Assembly: GCF_003340495.1 (NCBI RefSeq) | Contig: NZ_QASA01000001.1 | Coordinates: forward strand, 310,001 to 374,000 | Reading direction: 5' to 3' | Length of the DNA stretch: 64,000 nucleotides | From: Adhaeribacter pallidiroseus | GTDB lineage: Bacteria; Bacteroidota; Bacteroidia; Cytophagales; Hymenobacteraceae | Part shown: positions 27,271-34,942 of the stretch, piece after piece | Layout: each line of letters starts with the position of its first letter | How positions within the stretch are numbered: the first letter of the stretch is position 1 | Notes under the pieces: generated by a model | What the model was told of the DNA's origin: nothing | Database searches by the model: none | Seen by the model: only the letters and a program-made list of their open reading frames with translations | Position numbers and translations under genes: made by a program

Positions 27271-28509
27271 ATGAACGAGAACATTAATAAAAACGCTCTG
27301 TTTTACGGGAGTTGCTTTGCCCTTATTACTACTGGTTTATCTTATTCCATCAGGGCCGGTATTTTAACCCAGCTTCGTAGCGATTTTAATCTGAACGACG
27401 TACAACTAGGACTTATCAATTCCATGTGGTTTTTTGGTTTTCCTATTTCCATGGTAATAGGGGGCTTAGTCTATCATTCACTGGGGCCCAAAAACATTAT
27501 GCGGATCGCTTTTGTAGCGCATACCCTGGGAGTATTGCTCACTGTTTTTGCTACCGGATACGTGAGTTTACTTATCTCAATGTTGTGTATCGGTTTGGGC
27601 ACGGGCTGTACCGAAGCCGCTTGTAACCCCATGATTGCGGATATGTATTCCGGGGTAACCATGAACAAAATGCTGAATAGATTTCACATGTGGTTCCCGG
27701 GCGGTATTATTATGGGTTCACTCATTTCCAAGTTCATGTCGGAAGCCGGTTTAGGTTGGCAGGCCCAAATGGGCGTAATTATGGTTCCGGCAGTTGCTTA
27801 CTTTATTTTGTTTTTAGGAAAAACTTTCCCGAAACCACAAGTAGAAGTGGCTACCTCGCTGGGCCAAAATATAAAGGCGATGCTCAGCCCTTTGTATATC
27901 TTCCTGATTGTATGTATGGCTTTAACCGCTATTACCGAATTTGGTCCGGGCCAATGGGTAGGCATTATTCTGGGCAGTAGCGGCGCCGACCCAATGTTGA
28001 TTTTAGCGTTAACCGCCGGCTTAGTAACAGTAGGAAGATTTTTCGCCGGTCCGGTGGTGGCAACATTGGGGCAAACAGGAGTTTTGCTGGCCAGCGCCGT
28101 TTTTGCCGCTATTGGTATTTACATGTTTAGTACCGTAACGGGTTCTATGGCGTATGTGGCCGCTGTTATTTATGCTTTAGGTTATTGTTATTTCTGGCCG
28201 GTAATGGTGGGTGCTGTAGCCCAAAGAGTACCTTTAAGTAGCGCCCTGGGTATGTCCATTATTGGGGCCGTAGGTATGTTTTCATCGGGTATTTTTCAGC
28301 CCATTATTGGCGGCTGGATTGAGGGCTCCAATGCGGCATATACAGCTCAGGGGCTTTCTGGTAGTGCCTTGGAATTAGCTACCGGGCAGGCTACTTTGCA
28401 AAAAATGTTAACTTTCCCGGTAATTTTAATTGTGTTGTTTACCATTTTGTTTTTCTGGCAAAGAAATTCTAAAAAAACGAAAGAAATGCAAATGGCTGGC
28501 CACTACTAA
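27271..28509 (+). CDS. MFS transporter
   Basis: A 412-residue inner-membrane protein with about twelve hydrophobic segments and the usual central loop near residue 200. The N-terminal half has GLSYSIRAGIL and the loop motif GLVYHSLGPKNIMR, similar to MFS motif A. Charged and proton-path residues such as the E in GCTEAACNPMIADMY (TM4 region) are seen. Substrate is unknown; given the neighbours, a sugar, keto-sugar or cyclitol is likely. It follows the DUF1080 gene on the same strand and has a terminator downstream. Confidence 0.87.
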   Translation: MNENINKNALFYGSCFALITTGLSYSIRAGILTQLRSDFNLNDVQLGLINSMWFFGFPISMVIGGLVYHSLGPKNIMRIAFVAHTLGVLLTVFATGYVSLLISMLCIGLGTGCTEAACNPMIADMYSGVTMNKMLNRFHMWFPGGIIMGSLISKFMSEAGLGWQAQMGVIMVPAVAYFILFLGKTFPKPQVEVATSLGQNIKAMLSPLYIFLIVCMALTAITEFGPGQWVGIILGSSGADPMLILALTAGLVTVGRFFAGPVVATLGQTGVLLASAVFAAIGIYMFSTVTGSMAYVAAVIYALGYCYFWPVMVGAVAQRVPLSSALGMSIIGAVGMFSSGIFQPIIGGWIEGSNAAYTAQGLSGSALELATGQATLQKMLTFPVILIVLFTILFFWQRNSKKTKEMQMAGHY

Positions 28510-28566
28510 AAGCAAAGAACTATTTCGAGAGAAACTGCTTTTTACTAAAATTTAATTTATCTAAAG

Positions 28567-28597
28567 AAAAGGCTGCTACACTTGGGCAGCCTTTTTT
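28567..28597 (+). terminator. Terminator of the MFS gene
   Basis: Arms AAAAGGCTGC / GCAGCCTTTT with a 9-base loop and a T-tail. Confidence 0.85.
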
Positions 28598-28631
28598 AGT
28601 ATTAGCCTACTTCTAAGCAAAAATTAAAAAA

Positions 28632-29705
28632 ATGTTCGGGATGAAGAAAAGCCGGTTATTTTTAAATATTTTTTACACAACCTACCGGTATTTACTAATA
28701 GGTGGGCTTCTTCTCGCTGGTAGCTGCCAAAACAAAGAACCAGAAGTAAGTTCTACGCCAACTCCTGTAACACCAGCCCCACCCACTAATGTAAATACCA
28801 TTACCAATGCGGTGGCGCAATTCGGGCAGTTGCGGGTGCAGGGTAACCGCATAGTCGATAAAAATAATAACCCGGTGCAGTTGCGGGGCATGTCTTTATT
28901 CTGGAGCCAGTGGATTGGGAAATACTACACCCCCGAAGCCATAAAATGGTTAAAAGATGATTGGCGTTGCACGGTGGTGCGGGCCGCTATGGCTGTGGAT
29001 TACGAAGGATATTTAAAAAATCCGGCAGTAGAAAAGCAAAAAGTAATAACGGTAGTAGATGCCGCCATAGCCCAAGGTTTGTACGTAATTATCGATTGGC
29101 ACGACCATGAAGCCGAAAAGCATACCGAACAAGCCAAAGCTTTTTTTGCCGAGATGGCCCAGCGCTACGGCGATAAATCCAACGTGATTTATGAGATTTT
29201 TAATGAACCTTTAAACGTATCGTGGTCGGGTGTTATAAAGCCTTATAGTGAAGCGGTTATTAGTGCTATCCGGCAGCACGACCCGGATAATCTCATTATT
29301 TGTGGTACCCGTAATTGGTCGCAGCAAGTGGAAGAAGCTGCCGAAGATCCTATCAAACAACCGAATGTAGCGTATACCTTGCACTTTTACGCGGCTACGC
29401 ACAAAAAATGCCTTCGCGATGCCGCTGCCCGCGCTTTAAACAAAGGCATTGCCCTCATAGTAACCGAGTTTGGTACTTGCGAAGCCTCCGGCAACGGCGT
29501 GCTTGACCAAGCCGAGACCAAAGCCTGGTGGAAATTTTTAGATGATAACAAAATCTCGTGGTGTAACTGGTCTCTGGCCGATAAAGAAGAAACTTCGGCG
29601 GCTTTAAAGCCCGGAGCTAAACCAACCGGAGGCTGGTTAAATTCTGAAATAAGTGCTTCGGGCTTGTTTGTCCGGGAAGAATTACAGGCGAAAAATCCAA
29701 AATAA
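28632..29705 (+). CDS. Glycoside hydrolase family 5 lipoprotein (endoglucanase-like)
   Basis: A 357-residue surface or periplasmic glycosidase. The signal peptide ends in lipobox LAGSC, followed by a Pro/Thr-rich linker to about residue 60. The GH5 TIM-barrel follows: QLRGMSLFWSQW near the start, then the acid/base E192 in YEIFNEPLN and the nucleophile E279 in IVTEFGTCEASG. The order and spacing fit clan GH-A cellulase-type GH5 enzymes (endo-beta-1,4-glucanase or related beta-glucanase/mannanase). A second ATG at 28641 (MKKSR...) is an equally good start. It is the only canonical glycosidase in the window and stands alone between the MFS terminator and the TMEM220-like gene. Confidence 0.9.
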   Translation: MFGMKKSRLFLNIFYTTYRYLLIGGLLLAGSCQNKEPEVSSTPTPVTPAPPTNVNTITNAVAQFGQLRVQGNRIVDKNNNPVQLRGMSLFWSQWIGKYYTPEAIKWLKDDWRCTVVRAAMAVDYEGYLKNPAVEKQKVITVVDAAIAQGLYVIIDWHDHEAEKHTEQAKAFFAEMAQRYGDKSNVIYEIFNEPLNVSWSGVIKPYSEAVISAIRQHDPDNLIICGTRNWSQQVEEAAEDPIKQPNVAYTLHFYAATHKKCLRDAAARALNKGIALIVTEFGTCEASGNGVLDQAETKAWWKFLDDNKISWCNWSLADKEETSAALKPGAKPTGGWLNSEISASGLFVREELQAKNPK

Positions 29706-29869
29706 TTTTAGCTATTTCTATATTGATAGTATAAAACAGGAATAGGCAGTTTGGCTTGCATTTTTTTAAATTTTTCTGGTGTAGAAAAGAATATATCCTG
29801 ATTTTAATCAGTTTTATTTACTGGAACAAAGTTTATTTTTAGCCTAAATTTATAAACCATTGATGCCCT

Positions 29870-30238
29870 ATGAGCCCTTTAAGAATTTTTTGTTTAATAA
29901 TGACGGTTGCCTTTTTATACGCTACCGTTGTGCAATACAACGATCCGGACCCTTACTACTGGATGCCCATTTACCTGGTACCGGCTGCCATATCGCTGCT
30001 GATTTACTTTGGGCGAGGAACTAATGCTTTAAAAGGTATTTTATTGGTTTTAGCCTTAGTTTACTTTGCCGGATCTTTTTTTATGTGGCCCGCGCACTGG
30101 GAAGGAGTAGCCTTGCAGCACGGCATGAAAACCATAAACATTGAAGAAGGCCGCGAGTCCTTAGGTTTAGCCATTGCTGGTTTTACCCTGGTTATTTACT
30201 TTTTGTCGTTGAGCCGAACTAAACGCATTATAACTTAA
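29870..30238 (+). CDS. TMEM220-like small membrane protein
   Basis: A 122-residue protein with four predicted membrane helices. QYNDPDPYYWMPIYL after the first helix and FFMWPAHWEG in the second half are hallmarks of the transmembrane family 220. Its function is unknown. It is a single gene followed by a compact terminator. Confidence 0.85.
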   Translation: MSPLRIFCLIMTVAFLYATVVQYNDPDPYYWMPIYLVPAAISLLIYFGRGTNALKGILLVLALVYFAGSFFMWPAHWEGVALQHGMKTINIEEGRESLGLAIAGFTLVIYFLSLSRTKRIIT

Positions 30239-30252
30239 TAGTTAAAAATTTA

Positions 30253-30280
30253 AAAAAAGCCGGCTTAAACCGGCTTTTTT
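30253..30280 (+). terminator. Terminator of the TMEM220-like gene
   Basis: Perfect 11-base arms AAAAAAGCCGG / CCGGCTTTTTT with a 6-base loop. Confidence 0.88.
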
Positions 30281-30359
30281 GGTTTTAAAAGGTAAATAGC
30301 AAAGGCTATATCTTAGCGCTGGTTTAAACGTACTTGTACTATATTCTTTTGGTTTAGCT

Positions 30360-31166
30360 ATGAAATATACGTTACTCGTAACAAGTCTATTTTGTCTTAT
30401 ATCTCAGGCGGCAGTCGCTCAATCCAGCACCGAACCACCGGAACTAGATTCAGATCGGCCTAATTTTACGCAAGCAGCCACCGTTATTCCGCAACGCACC
30501 TTACAGCTAGAAACCGGCTTAGGTTATGAAAAAGAGAAATCAGATAACGAACAAACCAGAAATTATTTGTACCCTACTACCCTGATTCGGGTAGGAATTT
30601 TAAAAAAAGCAGAGCTTCGGATTAATTTTGATTTTGAACAGGAAAACCAAACTCTAACTTCGAAACCAGGAGCCACCATCTCGGAAGCTAAAGAACGGGG
30701 TTTTGATAATGTGCAAATAGGTACCAAAATAGCTTTGGTAGAAGCCAAAGGAGTTATTCCGGATATTGGTGTTTTAGCTTCTTTATCATTGCCCGTTGGC
30801 CTAAAAGAATATCGACCGCCCCATGCTGCACCTTCCATTCAAATGCTGTTTAATTCGCACTTTTCGGACAAGGTAGAGTTACAATACAACTTTGGTTATC
30901 GCAAACACAAAGAAGAAACAGATTATTTAGTGCAATTGCTCTACAGTGCGTCGGCTATTGTGCATCTAACCGAAAATCTGCAAGGTTTCGCCGAATTTCA
31001 AGCATTTAAAACGCACCAGCAAGCCGCCGAAAATAGTATAGCAGGTGGGTTCATGTTTAAACTAGTGCCAAATTTACAATTTGATATTTTGGGAGGAGTA
31101 GGCGTTTCGGAAAAAGCACCGGATTATTATACCGCTGCCGGTGTTACCTGGCGGGTACCGCATTAA
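30360..31166 (+). CDS. Outer-membrane transporter-like protein (MetA-pathway family)
   Basis: A 268-residue protein with a Sec signal peptide ending AAVAQ. The mature part starts PPELDSDRPNFTQAATVIP, typical of the beta-barrel family annotated as phenol MetA degradation or simply transporter (PF13557). Alternating hydrophobic strands throughout fit an outer-membrane barrel. The substrate is unknown; the name of the family should not be read as evidence for phenol degradation. It stands alone. Confidence 0.78.
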   Translation: MKYTLLVTSLFCLISQAAVAQSSTEPPELDSDRPNFTQAATVIPQRTLQLETGLGYEKEKSDNEQTRNYLYPTTLIRVGILKKAELRINFDFEQENQTLTSKPGATISEAKERGFDNVQIGTKIALVEAKGVIPDIGVLASLSLPVGLKEYRPPHAAPSIQMLFNSHFSDKVELQYNFGYRKHKEETDYLVQLLYSASAIVHLTENLQGFAEFQAFKTHQQAAENSIAGGFMFKLVPNLQFDILGGVGVSEKAPDYYTAAGVTWRVPH

Positions 31167-31180
31167 TTACTTATAAGTAG

Positions 31181-31208
31181 TTGTTGGTTATTAGTTGTTC
31201 GTTGTTCG
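31181..31208 (-). repeat. Second copy of the AACGAACAACTAA spacer repeat
   Basis: On the leftward strand this reads as AAC/AAC-rich sequence with the 13-mer AACGAACAACTAA in common with 20484-20510. Confidence 0.4.
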
Positions 31209-31465
31209 GTTTGTATACATTTGATGATCAGTACGATATCACCAATGATAGTCTAAATTAATTTCGGCAAAGCACTTATTAGAAAATAAGACAAGCAATT
31301 AATAAGTTGCTGGCGGCAAAAACTAAACAAATAGTAGCGAATACTTGATAGTAAACGAAATACTTTGAAGAAGCATTATCGTTTAAAGCAGTGTTTGATT
31401 AACAAAGCCCCATCAGTAAAGAACAAGAAGCTATTATCATACAAAAGGTCCGCGTGCATTGGAAT

Positions 31466-31518
31466 TTTCGTTTTACTAAAGGTTAAAGAGTAACTATTTA
31501 ACCTTTAGTAAAACGAAA
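31466..31518. repeat. Isolated 22-base perfect inverted repeat
   Basis: Arms start TTTCGTTTTACTAAAGG and are perfect over 22 bases with a 9-base loop (GAGTAACTA). It lies 299 bases after the barrel gene and 321 bases from the sulfatase stop, too far from both to be an ordinary terminator. Confidence 0.8.
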
Positions 31519-31839
31519 CCGCTTATTGGGTTCGGAGTTACAGTGCGAGGTAAACTTTTATAAGATCACTTGAGATAAAAGGTAACAATGAAGCTTTCAA
31601 ATAGGTGATTTTTCGATTTACTACGCCCCAAAAAACGCCGTCTTTAATGCACAATTAAATTGATTAACATAGATTTAACTCATCATTTATAGCTGCGGAA
31701 TTTTATTTAATCTAGTTCGTACTTTAGAACTTATGATAGTCTTAATTAAAGTTATCATACCAATTCATAGTATAGAAAGATAAAATCTACTGGTAAGGAA
31801 GGTACTTTAACTGTATCCTGGATTATTTATTAATATAAT

Positions 31840-33393
31840 TTATATTTTGTATTTTTTTAATTTATAACTTAGAATCAACAATTCTGTTTTTCTCTTTATT
31901 AAGTTTAGTAAAGTAGCTAATTCTTTCAATTTTGCCGGGTTAGTAGCTGCCAGGTTTTTCTTTTCACCAATATCCGGTTGTAAATTATAGAGTTGCGGAG
32001 TAGGATCATTCCCTAATTCTGTTTGCGTATTCTTGTTAATCTTCGGGCCATCGGACGGTTCAATGTATTTCCAGTTTCCTTGGATCAGGCATAAAGTGTT
32101 ATTTAGCGATTGTTCGATCAAGTATTTCCGGCCTAGTTTATTTTTGCCTAATAAAGCATCTAACTGGTTAAAACTATCGGGTGCCTGCTCCTCCGTAACG
32201 GGTTGGCCAACCAGCGCGGCAAAACTTTTTAAAAAATCGACTTGACTTACCAAGGCTTCGGAAACCCCAGGCTGTACCTGACCGGGCCACCGGACCAGTA
32301 ATGGTACCCGGGTACCGGCTTCGAAAGCGCTGTATTTACCGCCCCGCAACGGGCCGGCAGGTTGGTGGTTATTCAGCTTTTCTACTGCCTCATCTACGTA
32401 CCCATCGTCCAGCACCGGGCCGTTGTCGCTGGTAAAAATAACCAAGGTGTTCTGGGTTAAGTTAAGTTCATCCAAAATCTTCAATATTTCGCCGGTACTC
32501 CAATCTAGTTGCAGCAGCGCGTCGCCTCTTAAACCTAAGCCGCTTTTACCCACAAAACGGGAATGCGGTACGCGGGGTACATGAATATCGTGGGTAGCAA
32601 AATACAGGAAGAATGGCGCTGCTTTATTTTCAGTGATAAAACCGACTGCTTTTTTGGTTAAAACATCCGCCATATCTTCATCTATCCACTGGGCCGCCTT
32701 TCCGCCGGCCATGTAACCGATGCGGCTCACGCCGTTTACAATGGCTTGGTTGTGGCCGTGCGATGGCTTCAATTTCAGCAGCTCCGGATTATCTTTTCCC
32801 GTAGGCTCTTTCCCGATCGGATCTGTATAACTTACCTGAATGGGATCTTTGGGATTGAGGTTTACAATCCGGTGATTCTCGACGTAAACACAGGGTACCC
32901 GGTCGGCGGTGGCGGGTAAAATATAGGCATAATTAAAGCCTAGTTCCAAAGGACCCGGTTTAATTTCGCCGTTCCAATCGGGGCCGGATTCCGGCCCTAA
33001 TCCTAAATGCCATTTGCCCACTACGGCGGTTTTATAATTAGCTTTTTGCAGGACATCGGGCAGAGTGAGTTGCTGGGGATCGATGATTAAAGACGCATTA
33101 CCGGCGGCTATGCCCGTGCCGGGTTTACGCCAGGCGTACTCGCCGGTAAGCAGGGAATACCGGGATGGGGTGCAGGTTGCCGAAGTAGCGTGGGCATTAG
33201 TAAAGCGCAAACCTTCCCGGGCAATCCGGTCGATGTTAGGGGTTTTTATTTTGGTAGCGCCGTAACTGCTCAGGTCGCCGTAGCCTAAGTCGTCGGTATA
33301 AATTAAGATAATGTTTGGTTTTGGTGGCGTCTGCCCCCAGCTTAGAAGCGAAGTGAGAAAAAACAGCAGGAAAGAAGTTAGTTTAATTTTCAT
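31840..33393 (-). CDS. Arylsulfatase (last gene of the SusCD operon)
   Basis: A 517-residue exported sulfatase. A Sec signal (FLLFFLTSLLSWGQ) is followed by NIILIYTDDLGYGDLSSYG with the metal-binding D34-D35, and by the formylglycine signature C74-T-P-S-R. GKWHLG, the DIHVPRVPH region and FTSDNGP (Ca2+ site) are all present, so the enzyme looks active; it needs an anaerobic or FGE-type maturase to convert C74. The start ATG overlaps the end of the preceding sulfatase by 11 bases, showing translational coupling. Oddity: the last 22 residues are Leu/Lys-rich and unlike sulfatase tails. A neighbouring frame there reads NKEKNRIVDSKL and stops, so a late frameshift is possible. Confidence 0.9.
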   Translation of the reverse strand: MKIKLTSFLLFFLTSLLSWGQTPPKPNIILIYTDDLGYGDLSSYGATKIKTPNIDRIAREGLRFTNAHATSATCTPSRYSLLTGEYAWRKPGTGIAAGNASLIIDPQQLTLPDVLQKANYKTAVVGKWHLGLGPESGPDWNGEIKPGPLELGFNYAYILPATADRVPCVYVENHRIVNLNPKDPIQVSYTDPIGKEPTGKDNPELLKLKPSHGHNQAIVNGVSRIGYMAGGKAAQWIDEDMADVLTKKAVGFITENKAAPFFLYFATHDIHVPRVPHSRFVGKSGLGLRGDALLQLDWSTGEILKILDELNLTQNTLVIFTSDNGPVLDDGYVDEAVEKLNNHQPAGPLRGGKYSAFEAGTRVPLLVRWPGQVQPGVSEALVSQVDFLKSFAALVGQPVTEEQAPDSFNQLDALLGKNKLGRKYLIEQSLNNTLCLIQGNWKYIEPSDGPKINKNTQTELGNDPTPQLYNLQPDIGEKKNLAATNPAKLKELATLLNLIKRKTELLILSYKLKKYKI

Positions 33394-34938
33394 TCGATTC
33401 TTTTTTGGTCTGGTTAGTATTTCTGGCTAAATTAAAAATATCCCATTCGGGCCGCACCGTAGGCGTATGTTCTTTTTTAACAATTTCCGCTACCTTTTTA
33501 ATTAATTCCGGATGCTGACCAGCTACGTCAGTTTTTTCCTGCGGGTCACTGGTTAAATCGTATAGCTGCCAGGCGGTACCCGGATTTTTTCGGATGCCCG
33601 TTTTTACCGCTTTCCAGTTTTCTATTCGCACCGCCAATTGCCCCCTTTTTCCGGGTATTCCCAGTATAAAAATTCGTGTTGCTTCTGGGTTTTGGAGTTA
33701 CCTAATAAAGTAGGCAATAACGAAATGCCGTCATTTTCGGGTGCTTTTAAATTTAGTAAATCCGCGAAAGTGGCCAGCATATCGTAGGTAGCCGAAACAT
33801 GGTCGGTTACTTTTCCTGCCGGAATTTTCCCCGGCCATTTGGCCAGGAATGGCTCCCGGATGCCGCCTTCGTATACATCCTGCTTCCGGCCTCTTAACGA
33901 TCCGGCACTGTTAAAGAAAGTATTATCTACTCCCACCGACGAAGCCGGACCATTATCGCTCGAAAACATGACGATGGTATTCTGCTCCAATCCTAGTTGT
34001 TTTAACTGTTCTTCCATTATGCCAACCTGTTTATCCAGGTAAGAAATCATGGCGGCGTACGTGGCCAAAGGATAAAGCGTTGGCACATAACCGCCTTGCC
34101 AGTTAACCTGCGGCTTTTCCTGAAACAAGTTGGCGTAGAAAGGCACATCGGCGCTGGGAACCTGCAAAGCGGCGTGGGGTAAAGTTAAGGGCAAATACAA
34201 AAAGAATGGCTTATTTTTATTATCCTGAATAAACTCGACCGCGGTGGTGGTCATTTTATCAATGGCGTATTCTTTTCCCTGGTAGGCTGCTACTGCTTCC
34301 GGGCTTAAGGCGGCTTCTTTGTTTAATTCCGGGTGTACATTTATTACCGGATTGTTTAGTTTATTTGGTTGGCCGTTTTTCCAGAGGTGCGTGGTGTAGT
34401 AATTATGCGCATGGCGCTGGTCATAGTAACCGTAAAACAAATCGAAGCCGTGCTTTAGCGGGTCACCGGTGCTATTGTAATTTCCCAAGCCCCATTTACC
34501 AATAGCCGCTGTGGCGTAGCCGGCTTTTTTAAATAAGGTGGCTATGGTAGGCGTATTTTCCGGAATAGGGAACTGACCATTCTCGTTTTTATTTTCTTCG
34601 TAGCCCGGCAAACCGTAATTGCCCCGGATATAAGACTTGCCCGCATGATGCCCGGTTAATAAGTTGTAGCGAGCCGGGGCACATACCGGCGTACCGGTAT
34701 AATGTTGCGTAAAGCGGGTTCCTTCCTGGGCTAATTTATCTAAATGCGGCGTTTTAATTTTTTGCTGGCCGTAGCAACCCAACTCGCCATACCCTAAATC
34801 ATCGGCTAAAATATAGATCACATTGGGCTTAGCTGCGTTTGGCTGTTGCTGTTGCCGGGCTTTTAGAGGAATAACGGCCAGCAAACAAGCTCCTACCCAT
34901 AAATTTTTAAAAAATTTTATTTTAGTGAAATGAAGCAT
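33383..34938 (-). pseudogene. Sulfatase interrupted by a single-base frameshift
   Basis: A second sulfatase of the operon. From the ATG at 34938 it has a signal peptide, NVIYILADDLGYGELGCYG (metal Asp pair), the formylglycine signature C86-A-P-A-R, AIGKWGLG and MFSSDNGPAS. The frame stops at 33622 after YWEYPEKGG. The rest of the protein (QLAVRIENWKAVKTG ... LYDLTSDPQEKTDVA) continues in the -1 frame from the same point to 33383. The break is at a run of five A and five G on the coding strand; one extra G would restore a 518-residue enzyme. It could be a real inactivating mutation, a sequencing error, or slippage on the run. The intact reading otherwise and the tight coupling to both neighbours argue for recent loss or an error. 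Confidence 0.85.
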
Positions 34939-34942
34939 AAGT

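Larger units (their letters stand above)
31167..31839. other. Large non-coding gap between convergent genes
   Basis: A 673-base stretch with no convincing reading frame. It starts with an A/C-rich repeat tract (31181-31208) and holds an isolated 22-base perfect inverted repeat in the middle. Its base composition is AT-rich like other spacers. It may be the remains of a lost gene; no protein similarity could be seen. Confidence 0.5.

Noticed and set aside
33640-33655. Programmed -1 frameshifting as the firm explanation of the split sulfatase
   Set aside because: The A5G5 run is not a classical X-XXY-YYZ slippery site and no downstream pseudoknot was seen; mutation or sequencing error is simpler.
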